Shown: positions 7,914-15,565 of the stretch, piece after piece | Layout of the letters: each line of letters starts with the position of its first letter | How positions within the stretch are numbered: position 1 is the first letter of the stretch | Source: JAWWPG01 sp963820035 | Lineage (GTDB): Bacteria > Actinomycetota > Actinomycetes > Propionibacteriales > Nocardioidaceae | Direction: 5' to 3' | DNA: 64,000 bases | Assembly (NCBI GenBank): GCA_963820035.1 | Contig: CAWFYK010000004.1 | Span: 186,001 to 250,000 of the forward strand | Notes under the pieces: generated by a model | The model's input: the letters and a program-made list of their open reading frames with translations, nothing else | Database searches by the model: none | What the model was told of the DNA's origin: nothing | Program-made: the position numbers and the translations under genes

Positions 7914-8618
7914 ATGAATGAGCACTCCGGTTCCGGACCAGCCACGGGCGACGGCCCGCGACCCACCGGTGACAGTCTCCGGTCCACGAACGAGGCTCCC
8001 CGACGAAACCGAGTGACCCCGCTCAGCGAGATCGTCGCTGTCCCGCTGCGGGGAGCCTGGTGCGGCAACCGAGGCATCCTCCACCGCGGCCACGACGTGG
8101 TGCGCTTCCATGCCAGTGACCTCTGGATCACCTGCGCGTTGAGCTTCAAGGATTGGCGCCTTCCGCAGTGGGAGCCCCACCACTTCACCTTGCTCTTCTT
8201 CCACGACGAGGCCGTCTCTCTCGCCGCCGGCCACCGCCCCTGCGCGCTCTGCCGCCGGCCGGCATACAACGAGTTCCGCAACGCGCTCGCGATCGCGAGC
8301 GCCGACGACGGGCCGCCGCTGCTCGCCAAGCAGATCGACCAGCGGCTCCATGCCGAGCGGATCCACCGCGGCACCCATCGGCGGCAGCTGTACCCGCTGT
8401 CCTGGAACGACCTGCCCGACGGTGCGTTCGTCCTGGAGGACGACGGTCCGGCCATCGTCATGGAGGACCGAGTCGTGCCCTGGTCGACCTCGGGCTACGG
8501 CGCACCGACCCCACGACCCCGCGCAGGAACGGCGACTGCCGTCACACCCCCCACGGTTCTGGCTGCGCTCCGACAGGGATATCGCCCGCAGGTCGATTCG
8601 ACTGCGCTCGCTCACTGA
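7914..8618 (+). CDS. Conserved hypothetical with Ada-like Cys motif
   Basis: A 234-residue soluble protein. After a disordered N-terminus of about 35 residues it has AWCGNRGILH, WITCALSF, LLFFHDEAVSLAAGHRP and CALCRRPAYNEF. The G-H-R-P-C-x-x-C-R segment recalls the zinc-binding R-P-C-x-x-C-R-P of the Ada N-terminal domain, and further Cys residues could complete a site. I know similar proteins only as actinobacterial hypotheticals. The last 77 nt overlap the kinase gene on the other strand. The true start could be further downstream. Confidence 0.7.
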   Translation: MNEHSGSGPATGDGPRPTGDSLRSTNEAPRRNRVTPLSEIVAVPLRGAWCGNRGILHRGHDVVRFHASDLWITCALSFKDWRLPQWEPHHFTLLFFHDEAVSLAAGHRPCALCRRPAYNEFRNALAIASADDGPPLLAKQIDQRLHAERIHRGTHRRQLYPLSWNDLPDGAFVLEDDGPAIVMEDRVVPWSTSGYGAPTPRPRAGTATAVTPPTVLAALRQGYRPQVDSTALAH

Positions 8619-10962
8619 GCGAGCGCGCTGTTTCGGCGCCGTCAACACCCTCGGCAACCGCGGCCAGCAGGTCGCCGTCGCCCGCGTCGATCTGCACCCT
8701 GAGGTCGAGCCGCTCAGCGGCAGTTGACAACGTCGTCGAGAGCCCGGAGACCACTCTCACGTCGGCCAGTGCGACAAGCGTGAGCGTCGGCCCGTATGGC
8801 GGCAACCGCACCGTCAGCTCACCGCCCGCGACGGTGTCGATCGCGGTCGTGACCCACGCCCGGATCGACGTCGAGAGCGGACCGCGCTCATTCTTCCGGT
8901 CGTCGCGCAGCTTCACGACGACCCCGCGGCTGCGGGCGGCCAACACGGCCTGCCTGACTTCGTCCCCGAGGAGGGCGCGGGCGCGCAGTGAGTCACGGAG
9001 CTCATGTTCCGCGCGACGGCACTCGGCGGCGAAGTCGCCCGTCGTTCTCGGCCGCCGCCCGGCGATCTGCTCGAGGAGGGGCTTGGCGACCTGAGCGAGC
9101 TCCTCGCGCCGAAGCTCGGCGAGCGCCATCGAGCTGCTGGCCTCAGCTGCTCGCACGAGAGCCTCACCCTCCGTCTCGAAGAAGCGGGTGACGGCGACGT
9201 CGGTGTGGTCGAAGATCAGCCGGCTGCCGAGGCACGCGACGAACCAGGCGAGCGGCGTGACCCACAGCAGCGACACGGTCGCCACCGCCGAGGTCGTCGC
9301 CGCACCGGGACCGACCAGGAACGGGATCGCGATCACCATCAGTGCGAGCGCCGTCGCGACGATCGCCTGCGGGAGACGGCGCCGAAGCACCAGGACACCG
9401 ATCAGCAGGCTGACCGCTCCGGGAGTCCAGTTCGAGAAGCCGCCCAGTGCCTCGTTCTCGACGAACGGCCCGACCAACAGGCCGACCAGCCCCGCGACCG
9501 CACACATGGCCCAGGCTTCGACGCCCGTCATCTCGATCGGGTGGTCGAACAGCGGCCGCATTCCCCAGACACCGGCGAGGAGACAGAGGCCGAGCGCGAC
9601 GAGTGAGGCGACCGGCTCGCGGTTCTCCGACAGCCCCGCGATGGCCAGGAAGGCGTGCAGACCCAGCCAGAGGCAACCCATCAGGAGGGACGCCTTGATG
9701 AGCGTCCGCACGTGTCGGTCGTCGGGGTTCCTGACGTCGAGGACCAACGGAAGGTTCCCGCCCGTGACCGGCGCCACGAGTGCGTCGTGGGGGGCGGTGT
9801 CCGACCAGGTGAGCGTCACGGTGGTGCCGGTGCCCGCAACCGAGCTGACGTCGACCGACCCCTCGACGGCCTCCATACGGCCGATCACGCTCACGAGCAG
9901 ACCGAGCCGGTCGCGGGGCACTCGAGTCAGGTTGAAACCCGGCCCCCGGTCGCTGACTCTGACCACCACGCCGTCGACATCGCAGTGCCCATCCACCCAG
10001 ACGAGCGGCCGGGCCGCACCCTGAACTCGGCTGCTCGGCGACGCATGGTGCACCGCGTTACGCACCGACTCCAACGTGGCGTCGATGAGGGCGGCGCAGA
10101 CGTCGCCCGGGATCGACGTCACCAGAGGTCCTTCGTCGAGGTGGATCTCGACGCACGGCGTGATGTCGCGGACTTCCTCCAGCAACCTGGTCACGAGGTC
10201 ATGACTGGTGCATTCGGTGGACACCCGGTCCTCGGACAAGCGCTCCAGCGCGGATTCGGCGAGCCGTCGCGCCTCCTGGCTGCTGCCGTCAGTGACCGGC
10301 ACGGGCCCCCGGCCCGCCACGGAAAGCGCCGAAAGAACACTGTCGTGGACGAGAGAGTTCCAGCGCAGCACCTCACGTTGCTCGGCCCGCCGCGCCGCTT
10401 CCTTCGCGAACGCCTGGATCGTCGCCCTCCTGGCGGTCTCGACCCGTCGAGCGCTGGAGTACGCCGCGTCGACCGCCACAACCGCGGCAGTGACCAGGAC
10501 CATCGCAAAGACGATGTCGTCGACCTGGACCCCCATTGCCACCTGCCAGCTCAGCTGCGACTGCTCCACAAGCCGGATGACGATGATCAGACCGGTGACC
10601 GCGAATGCCGTACGCGCGCGGAACGCCACGGCGGTTGCGCCGATCGCGCTCAGAACGACGACCCGCACCCACGGCAGCACACTGGGACTCGGCGGCCTGG
10701 CGGCGACCATCGGATAGGTCGCCAGGATCACCATCGTCAGGAGGACCAAGGCGCGGGCTGCATAGCGAGGATCGCTCCCCCGCACCGCGGTGACAACCAC
10801 CCCGACAGTCACGCCGATAAGCAGTCCGGCGAACAGATAGCCCCACCAGTCGGGAGCCGGCGTGGCGCCCTCGGAGAGGCTGATGAAGATGCCCGGGAGC
10901 GTACTCAGCAGGGCGACCGCCAGCACTGTTGCGACTAGGCGGTGGACCTGCTGCCACGTCAT
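8542..10962 (-). CDS. Double-module membrane histidine kinase
   Basis: An 806-residue protein. Residues 1-165 have about five membrane helices. A HisKA_3-like segment VHDSVL near 205 and an HATPase domain follow, with NAVHHA (N box), SDRGPGFN (G1) and TGTTVTL near 385. A second block of about six helices follows at roughly 425-590. It leads to a coiled region and a weak second ATPase-like tail (VRQAVLAARSRGVVVKL) in which I see no N or G boxes. The start forms an ATGA overlap with the upstream response regulator gene, its likely partner. Confidence 0.85.
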   Translation of the reverse strand: MTWQQVHRLVATVLAVALLSTLPGIFISLSEGATPAPDWWGYLFAGLLIGVTVGVVVTAVRGSDPRYAARALVLLTMVILATYPMVAARPPSPSVLPWVRVVVLSAIGATAVAFRARTAFAVTGLIIVIRLVEQSQLSWQVAMGVQVDDIVFAMVLVTAAVVAVDAAYSSARRVETARRATIQAFAKEAARRAEQREVLRWNSLVHDSVLSALSVAGRGPVPVTDGSSQEARRLAESALERLSEDRVSTECTSHDLVTRLLEEVRDITPCVEIHLDEGPLVTSIPGDVCAALIDATLESVRNAVHHASPSSRVQGAARPLVWVDGHCDVDGVVVRVSDRGPGFNLTRVPRDRLGLLVSVIGRMEAVEGSVDVSSVAGTGTTVTLTWSDTAPHDALVAPVTGGNLPLVLDVRNPDDRHVRTLIKASLLMGCLWLGLHAFLAIAGLSENREPVASLVALGLCLLAGVWGMRPLFDHPIEMTGVEAWAMCAVAGLVGLLVGPFVENEALGGFSNWTPGAVSLLIGVLVLRRRLPQAIVATALALMVIAIPFLVGPGAATTSAVATVSLLWVTPLAWFVACLGSRLIFDHTDVAVTRFFETEGEALVRAAEASSSMALAELRREELAQVAKPLLEQIAGRRPRTTGDFAAECRRAEHELRDSLRARALLGDEVRQAVLAARSRGVVVKLRDDRKNERGPLSTSIRAWVTTAIDTVAGGELTVRLPPYGPTLTLVALADVRVVSGLSTTLSTAAERLDLRVQIDAGDGDLLAAVAEGVDGAETARSLSERAQSNRPAGDIPVGAQPEPWGV

Positions 10963-11642
10963 ATCGACGAGTCTCCTCCCTTGGGTGGGTCGATGAAACC
11001 GTCCTCGATGGCCCGCTGGTAGAGCTCGACCCTCGTTCCGGCCCCCCGGTCGAGGGCGGCGTACTTCGCGCGGATGCGTTTCAGGTAGACCTTGGCGGTG
11101 CCGATCTGGACCCCGAGCCGCCTGGCCACCGACTTGGCAGGGAGCCCGACAGCGTAGAGCTCGAGGACCTGGCGCTCGCGCGCCGAGAGCTTCGGCCGAA
11201 GCCGTTCGCTGCCCTGCAGGGCAGCTGCGAGCTCGGCGCTGACCGCCAAGTCGCCCGTGCTGACCAGCCGCACCGCCTCGACGACCGACGGCAGGGCGCG
11301 GTCCTTCAAGACGATGCCGAGGGCTCCGGCCGACATCGCCTCGCGCATCATCGACCCGCTGTCGCCGTCGGTATAGACGAGGACCCTCGCACCGGCCTCG
11401 AGCAGTCGCTCCACGTTGTCTCGCGGACGCGAACCGTCCTGGAGCCGCAGATCCAGCAGGACGACATCGATCGGCTTGGACTCTTCAAGGAGCTCCTCAA
11501 CCGTCGGCGCAGCCTTGACGAAGTGCAAGCCAGGATCGAGATCGTGCAGGTCAGCACGTAGTCCGGACAAGATGGCGGGATGGTCGTCAACGGCCCCCAC
11601 CACGATGTCCGGTGCGCCGCCACCAACTCGCCGCATGCTCAT
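10959..11642 (-). CDS. NarL/FixJ-type response regulator
   Basis: A 227-residue protein. The receiver domain has the acidic pair Asp19/Asp20 and the phosphoacceptor Asp64 in VLLDLRL. The C-terminal LuxR helix-turn-helix starts at LSARERQVLELYAVG. It overlaps the following double kinase gene by ATGA, so the two form a two-component system with the regulator first. A second ATG two codons in (MRRVGG) is possible. The 160 nt between this gene's upstream side and the operon before it holds nothing recognisable. Confidence 0.92.
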   Translation of the reverse strand: MSMRRVGGGAPDIVVGAVDDHPAILSGLRADLHDLDPGLHFVKAAPTVEELLEESKPIDVVLLDLRLQDGSRPRDNVERLLEAGARVLVYTDGDSGSMMREAMSAGALGIVLKDRALPSVVEAVRLVSTGDLAVSAELAAALQGSERLRPKLSARERQVLELYAVGLPAKSVARRLGVQIGTAKVYLKRIRAKYAALDRGAGTRVELYQRAIEDGFIDPPKGGDSSI

Positions 11643-11805
11643 CCCCCTATCAACGCCATCCGCATTCGCAGTCTAGGGTGCAGACCGTCAGTGCGCGCTC
11701 TTTACGTCGATCCCTCGACAGGAAGAATATGCAAATCGATACACCCAGGAAGAACCACCCCTGACGACCCCGATCGGGCGAGTCGCCCCACCCCCAAAGA
11801 GAGCT

Positions 11806-12783
11806 TTAGCGACGGGACCGCGACCGACGACGCCACGTCGGCCGCGAGCTGGCGCCGGCACCACCGACGCGCGGTGGGGCGGACTGGATCCACACTCTCC
11901 GCCACTGCGCCACGTCAGGGCCCGCCGGATCCGGAGTGGTGCCGTCGGCCACCCGCCGGCGAGCGTCCCACCATGACGTCTGGTCCTCGTCGAGGAGCGC
12001 AGCGATGGCGTCCTGGACCCGCGGGGCGAAGTCGCGCGCCGACTCACCGTCCGCGGGGCGGAGTGGCTCTCCGAACCGAACCGTGACCGGTCGGCGACCG
12101 GGGCTCGGCCAGCCCTGCCCACGCGGCATGGCGGCGAACGTTCCGCGATGCGCGACGGGAATCACCGGCACCTGGTTCTCGACGGCCAGCCATGCCGCGC
12201 CCATCCGGAAGCGGCCGAGCCAGCCGTCGGTCGAGCGGGTCCCCTCCGGATAGACCACCAGGTTCCAGCCATCGGCGAGAACCTGCCCGGGGGTCGCGGC
12301 CATCGAGCCCCCGCGGCGCTCGATCGGGAAGGTGTTGAAGAGTACGGCGGACCCCACGGCCCGCCACCACGTGTCGAAGAAGTAGTCGGCCGCGGCCGCC
12401 ACGGCCGTCGTGCGCCGCCACTCGTCCGGCAGCGAGAGCAGGATGAGCGGGGTGTCCAGGTGGGAGGCATGGTTGGCCACGAAGATGACCGGGCCGGTCA
12501 CCCGGTCCAGCACGTCGAGGCCTTCGGCGTGCGCCCTGACCTGGGAGCGGAAGAGTGGCTCCAGGGCGCCCTTCTGCGCGACCTCACGCACCGTCCGCGC
12601 GGACGGGCTGCGCGACCACGCGGTCGGGAAGACCGCGGACTCGGTCTCCTGCACGTAGGGCTCGGCCGATCGCGGCACCAGGGACCGGCGACCCCAGCGC
12701 CAGCCGCGGGAGACCGTGCGTACGTCGTCGATCGCCCCCATCAGCGGGCGCGACGCGCGGGACGTCCGGGACGAAGCCGCCAT
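11806..12783 (-). CDS. 1-acylglycerol-3-phosphate acyltransferase family protein (PlsC-like)
   Basis: Probably acylates a lysophospholipid or related alcohol at the membrane. The 325-residue protein has the acyltransferase motif NHASHLD at about 104-110 and YPEGTRS at about 178-184, both intact. The ATG at 12783 overlaps the stop of the LarA-like gene (ATGA). It is the last of four coupled genes beginning at 17859. The linkage to a fatty acyl reductase suggests a specialised lipid rather than bulk phospholipid, which is inference. Confidence 0.88.
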   Translation of the reverse strand: MAASSRTSRASRPLMGAIDDVRTVSRGWRWGRRSLVPRSAEPYVQETESAVFPTAWSRSPSARTVREVAQKGALEPLFRSQVRAHAEGLDVLDRVTGPVIFVANHASHLDTPLILLSLPDEWRRTTAVAAAADYFFDTWWRAVGSAVLFNTFPIERRGGSMAATPGQVLADGWNLVVYPEGTRSTDGWLGRFRMGAAWLAVENQVPVIPVAHRGTFAAMPRGQGWPSPGRRPVTVRFGEPLRPADGESARDFAPRVQDAIAALLDEDQTSWWDARRRVADGTTPDPAGPDVAQWRRVWIQSAPPRVGGAGASSRPTWRRRSRSRR

Positions 12784-14363
12784 CAGCGGACGTCCGCCAG
12801 CATGTGGGGCGGGTTGCGCAGGAACGTGATCGACGGCGACCTGCCGACCGTGCCGGACGCCATCTCGAGGGCGTCGGCGAGGCTCGAGGCGGCCCTGAAC
12901 CCCAGCCGCTGCACGGCCCGCCGGTCGGCCCCGACCCAGATCACGTCGCCGACATGGTCCATGGCGTGCGCCGCCCAATACCACATATAGAACGGGTGGA
13001 CGCCGTGGTAGGCGTGCGAGGTGCGGTAGAGGTGGATGTACCACGGGTCCGTCGCATACTGCAGCTCGTACTTCGCCTCGATGACCGCCGGGTCGGTCGA
13101 CTCCGACAGCACCTCTTCGTAGAAGTCGACGTAGCTCGGGTGATGGAGCTGGTTGAACTCCGGCTTGACCGGGTGGTAGAGGATGACGGCGCCGCCCTTG
13201 CGGACGACAGGCTGGCCTCGGTAGGAATTGAAGTAGTAGCCGAGCCCCATGCAGGTGGCCAGGATCGGGTTCATCGTCGAGTTGACGTTGTAGGGCCCGA
13301 GGTAGGGCACCCCCATGACGAGCACGTCGGACTGCCCCTGCACCTCGACGAGCTGCTGCCGGTGCACATTCGCGATCGTCTTGTCGTGCACGGCTTCGGT
13401 CTCGCCGGCGTGCACGCCGGTCAGGCCGTAGGGCGCCCGCATGTCCTGGAAGAGCTTGTGCTTCAAGCGGTCGGGAGCGACCGCCAGCCCGCGTCGGATC
13501 GCCAGCATCGACGCCTGGTCCTTGATGCTCCACTCCCACTCCCGCTTCTGGAGGAAGTCATAAGGGGAGGGGAATACCCGGTTGTTGAGCGTCGTCTCGA
13601 TGGTGAAGATCTTCAGGTGGTCGGCCAGCAGCTTGCCCATCCGCCAGGCGGAGTGGTGCAGATGCGACTTCGTGTGGTCCATGAACGAGTGCGAACGCAC
13701 CATCGTCTTGGAGTTGTGGTGGTGTCGCAGGCTCTTGTATGACGCCAGCCCGATCGGCACCGACTTGTGGCCGCCGTCCATCGCCACCAGGTTGACGTTG
13801 ACGTAGACGAGCAGGTCGGACTCGGCCGCCCGGCGGTTGATCTCGACGTCCTCACCCTGGTCGGTGAGGCCGACGTGGAGTAGTTTCGCGTGGTCCTCCG
13901 CATCGTGGTTGTAGAGCAACCCCTGCGGGTAGAAGGACCGGAACACCCGTTCCCCCACGATGTCCTTGAGCTCGGCGGCGGTGAGCCGGCGGTGCAGCGC
14001 GTTGGCGCTGATCAGCTCGACGTCGTCGACGCCTGCCGCGGCGGCCATGGTGAGGACGGCCTCGATGATCCGCTGCCTGATGTCGGGCTTGCGCATCGGC
14101 GGCAACGGGATCGAGATGTCGTCGAACGCGATGGTCAGCCGCATCCCCGGCTTGAGCAGCTCGGGCAGGGGGTCGTCGCCTTCGGGGTTGAGCAGCGCGT
14201 GCCGGATGGCGGCCTCGACGTCGGGTACGGCGGGCAGCGGCTCGGGCGGGTAGACCACCCGGGTGCCGAGCGGGAACTCCTCGAGCCGGAACCCCTCCCC
14301 TTCGTGGACGACGATCGGGGGTGTCCGGTCGTCGACCTCGAGCACGAAACCTGGACGACTCAC
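12783..14363 (-). CDS. LarA-like protein (DUF2088, lactate racemase N-terminal family)
   Basis: A 526-residue soluble protein. Residues 70-130 match the DUF2088 core: GMRLTIAFDDIS, then ELISANALHRRLT with His124 in the place of the LarA catalytic histidine. GGHKS near 197-201 is where LarA carries the lysine that binds the nickel-pincer cofactor; the LarA Pro-His motif just before it is not obvious. No larB, larC or larE was seen in the window, so cofactor use is uncertain. It is coupled by GTGA upstream and ATGA downstream. Reaction unknown; an epimerase or racemase of a lipid intermediate is a guess. Confidence 0.75.
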   Translation of the reverse strand: MSRPGFVLEVDDRTPPIVVHEGEGFRLEEFPLGTRVVYPPEPLPAVPDVEAAIRHALLNPEGDDPLPELLKPGMRLTIAFDDISIPLPPMRKPDIRQRIIEAVLTMAAAAGVDDVELISANALHRRLTAAELKDIVGERVFRSFYPQGLLYNHDAEDHAKLLHVGLTDQGEDVEINRRAAESDLLVYVNVNLVAMDGGHKSVPIGLASYKSLRHHHNSKTMVRSHSFMDHTKSHLHHSAWRMGKLLADHLKIFTIETTLNNRVFPSPYDFLQKREWEWSIKDQASMLAIRRGLAVAPDRLKHKLFQDMRAPYGLTGVHAGETEAVHDKTIANVHRQQLVEVQGQSDVLVMGVPYLGPYNVNSTMNPILATCMGLGYYFNSYRGQPVVRKGGAVILYHPVKPEFNQLHHPSYVDFYEEVLSESTDPAVIEAKYELQYATDPWYIHLYRTSHAYHGVHPFYMWYWAAHAMDHVGDVIWVGADRRAVQRLGFRAASSLADALEMASGTVGRSPSITFLRNPPHMLADVR

Positions 14364-15565
14364 CGATTGCTCCTTGGGTCGAATGCAACTTTCACGGTAC
14401 CGAGCCGACCGGCCGAGTGGGCATGATCGAGCGCCTCACGCCACCGGTGCAGGGGATAGCTCACGACGGCGGCGGCGATGCCGTGCATGACGGTGTCGCC
14501 GGCCAGCTCGGTGGCGATGTCGAAGGCGCCGCGCCCGTCGGCCCGCGGCTCCTTCGCGGCCGAGGCATACGAGCCGACCACCTCGAGCTCGCGGAACCAG
14601 GCGGCGGACAGGTCGGCGCCTCCCGGCATCCCTGACAGCACCACCCGACCACCGGCCTTGGTGGAGTGCAGAGCGGTCTCCAGCGAGTCACGGCTGCCCA
14701 CCGCGTCGACGGCCACATCGACGCCGCCGAGCAGGTAGGACCGGTGGAACTGCGGCTTCACGTGGAACGCGCGGGTGCTCCGCCGTACGCCGCGGAGCAC
14801 TTCACCGGGCGCGACGACGTCGGTGGCGCCCAGCAGCCGGGCTAGCTCGCGCTGCTGGGCGTGCTTGGCCACCACGGTGATCTGGCCGGCATCGGTGAGC
14901 CGGCGCATCGCGAGGGTGGTGAACAGACCCACCGACCCGGCGCCGCTCACCAGCACGTGGTCGCCGCGGCGGACCTGGGCACGGAGCGCGGTGTGGACGG
15001 CGCAGGCGATCGGCTCGATCAGCACGGCCTGCTCGTCGGAGAGCTCGTCAGGTACGACGCGCAGCTGGCTGCGGTGGGCGGCGAACTGCTCGCCCCACCC
15101 ACCTCCGGTGTCGGCGCAGAACCCGGTCTGGAGGCCAGGCCTGATGTGGCCGACGGTGATCCGGTCGCAGCGGTTGGTCTGGCCGGCCCGGCAGGCGTCG
15201 CACGGCTCGACGCCGCGGGCGGCGCACTGCAGGATCGGATCGATGACGACCCGGGTCCCCGCCGGCAGGTCCTCGCAGTCGTCGAGAAGCTCGGCGACCG
15301 CCTCGTGGCCGGGCACCAGCGGCAACGACACGAGAGCCGAGAAGTAGAGGCTGGTGCGACCCGAGAGGGCGCCGAGGTCGGAGCCGCAGATGCCCGACAG
15401 CCGGGTCTGGAGGCGGGCCCAGCCGGGTTGGTTGACGACGGGCTCGTCGAGCGTGACCAGCCGCAGCGGGGCCACCGGTCCTGAGAGCACACCCGGAATG
15501 CGGCCGCCGACCGCCTTGGCAGCGACGTGCCGCGGCAGCGAGCGGAACATCTCCAGCGCGAGCAT
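14360..15565 (-). CDS. Zinc-dependent alcohol dehydrogenase-like protein (MDR family)
   Basis: A 401-residue medium-chain dehydrogenase. It has GICGSDLG (catalytic zinc Cys), PGHEAVAE (His-Glu), a four-Cys structural zinc lobe (CAARG, CDACRAG, NRCDR) and the nucleotide-binding VSGAGSVGLF. Such enzymes interconvert alcohols and aldehydes or ketones with NAD(P). The start ATG overlaps the stop of the reductase/HAD gene (ATGA), and the stop overlaps the next start (GTGA). The position after a fatty acyl reductase suggests it acts on the aldehyde or alcohol formed there, which is inference. Confidence 0.88.
   Translation of the reverse strand: MLALEMFRSLPRHVAAKAVGGRIPGVLSGPVAPLRLVTLDEPVVNQPGWARLQTRLSGICGSDLGALSGRTSLYFSALVSLPLVPGHEAVAELLDDCEDLPAGTRVVIDPILQCAARGVEPCDACRAGQTNRCDRITVGHIRPGLQTGFCADTGGGWGEQFAAHRSQLRVVPDELSDEQAVLIEPIACAVHTALRAQVRRGDHVLVSGAGSVGLFTTLAMRRLTDAGQITVVAKHAQQRELARLLGATDVVAPGEVLRGVRRSTRAFHVKPQFHRSYLLGGVDVAVDAVGSRDSLETALHSTKAGGRVVLSGMPGGADLSAAWFRELEVVGSYASAAKEPRADGRGAFDIATELAGDTVMHGIAAAVVSYPLHRWREALDHAHSAGRLGTVKVAFDPRSNR

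Noticed and set aside
11806..13539. 577-codon minus-strand frame as one protein
   Set aside because: The front half is out of frame with the LarA-like gene and has no likeness. PlsC starts at the ATGA overlap at 12,783.
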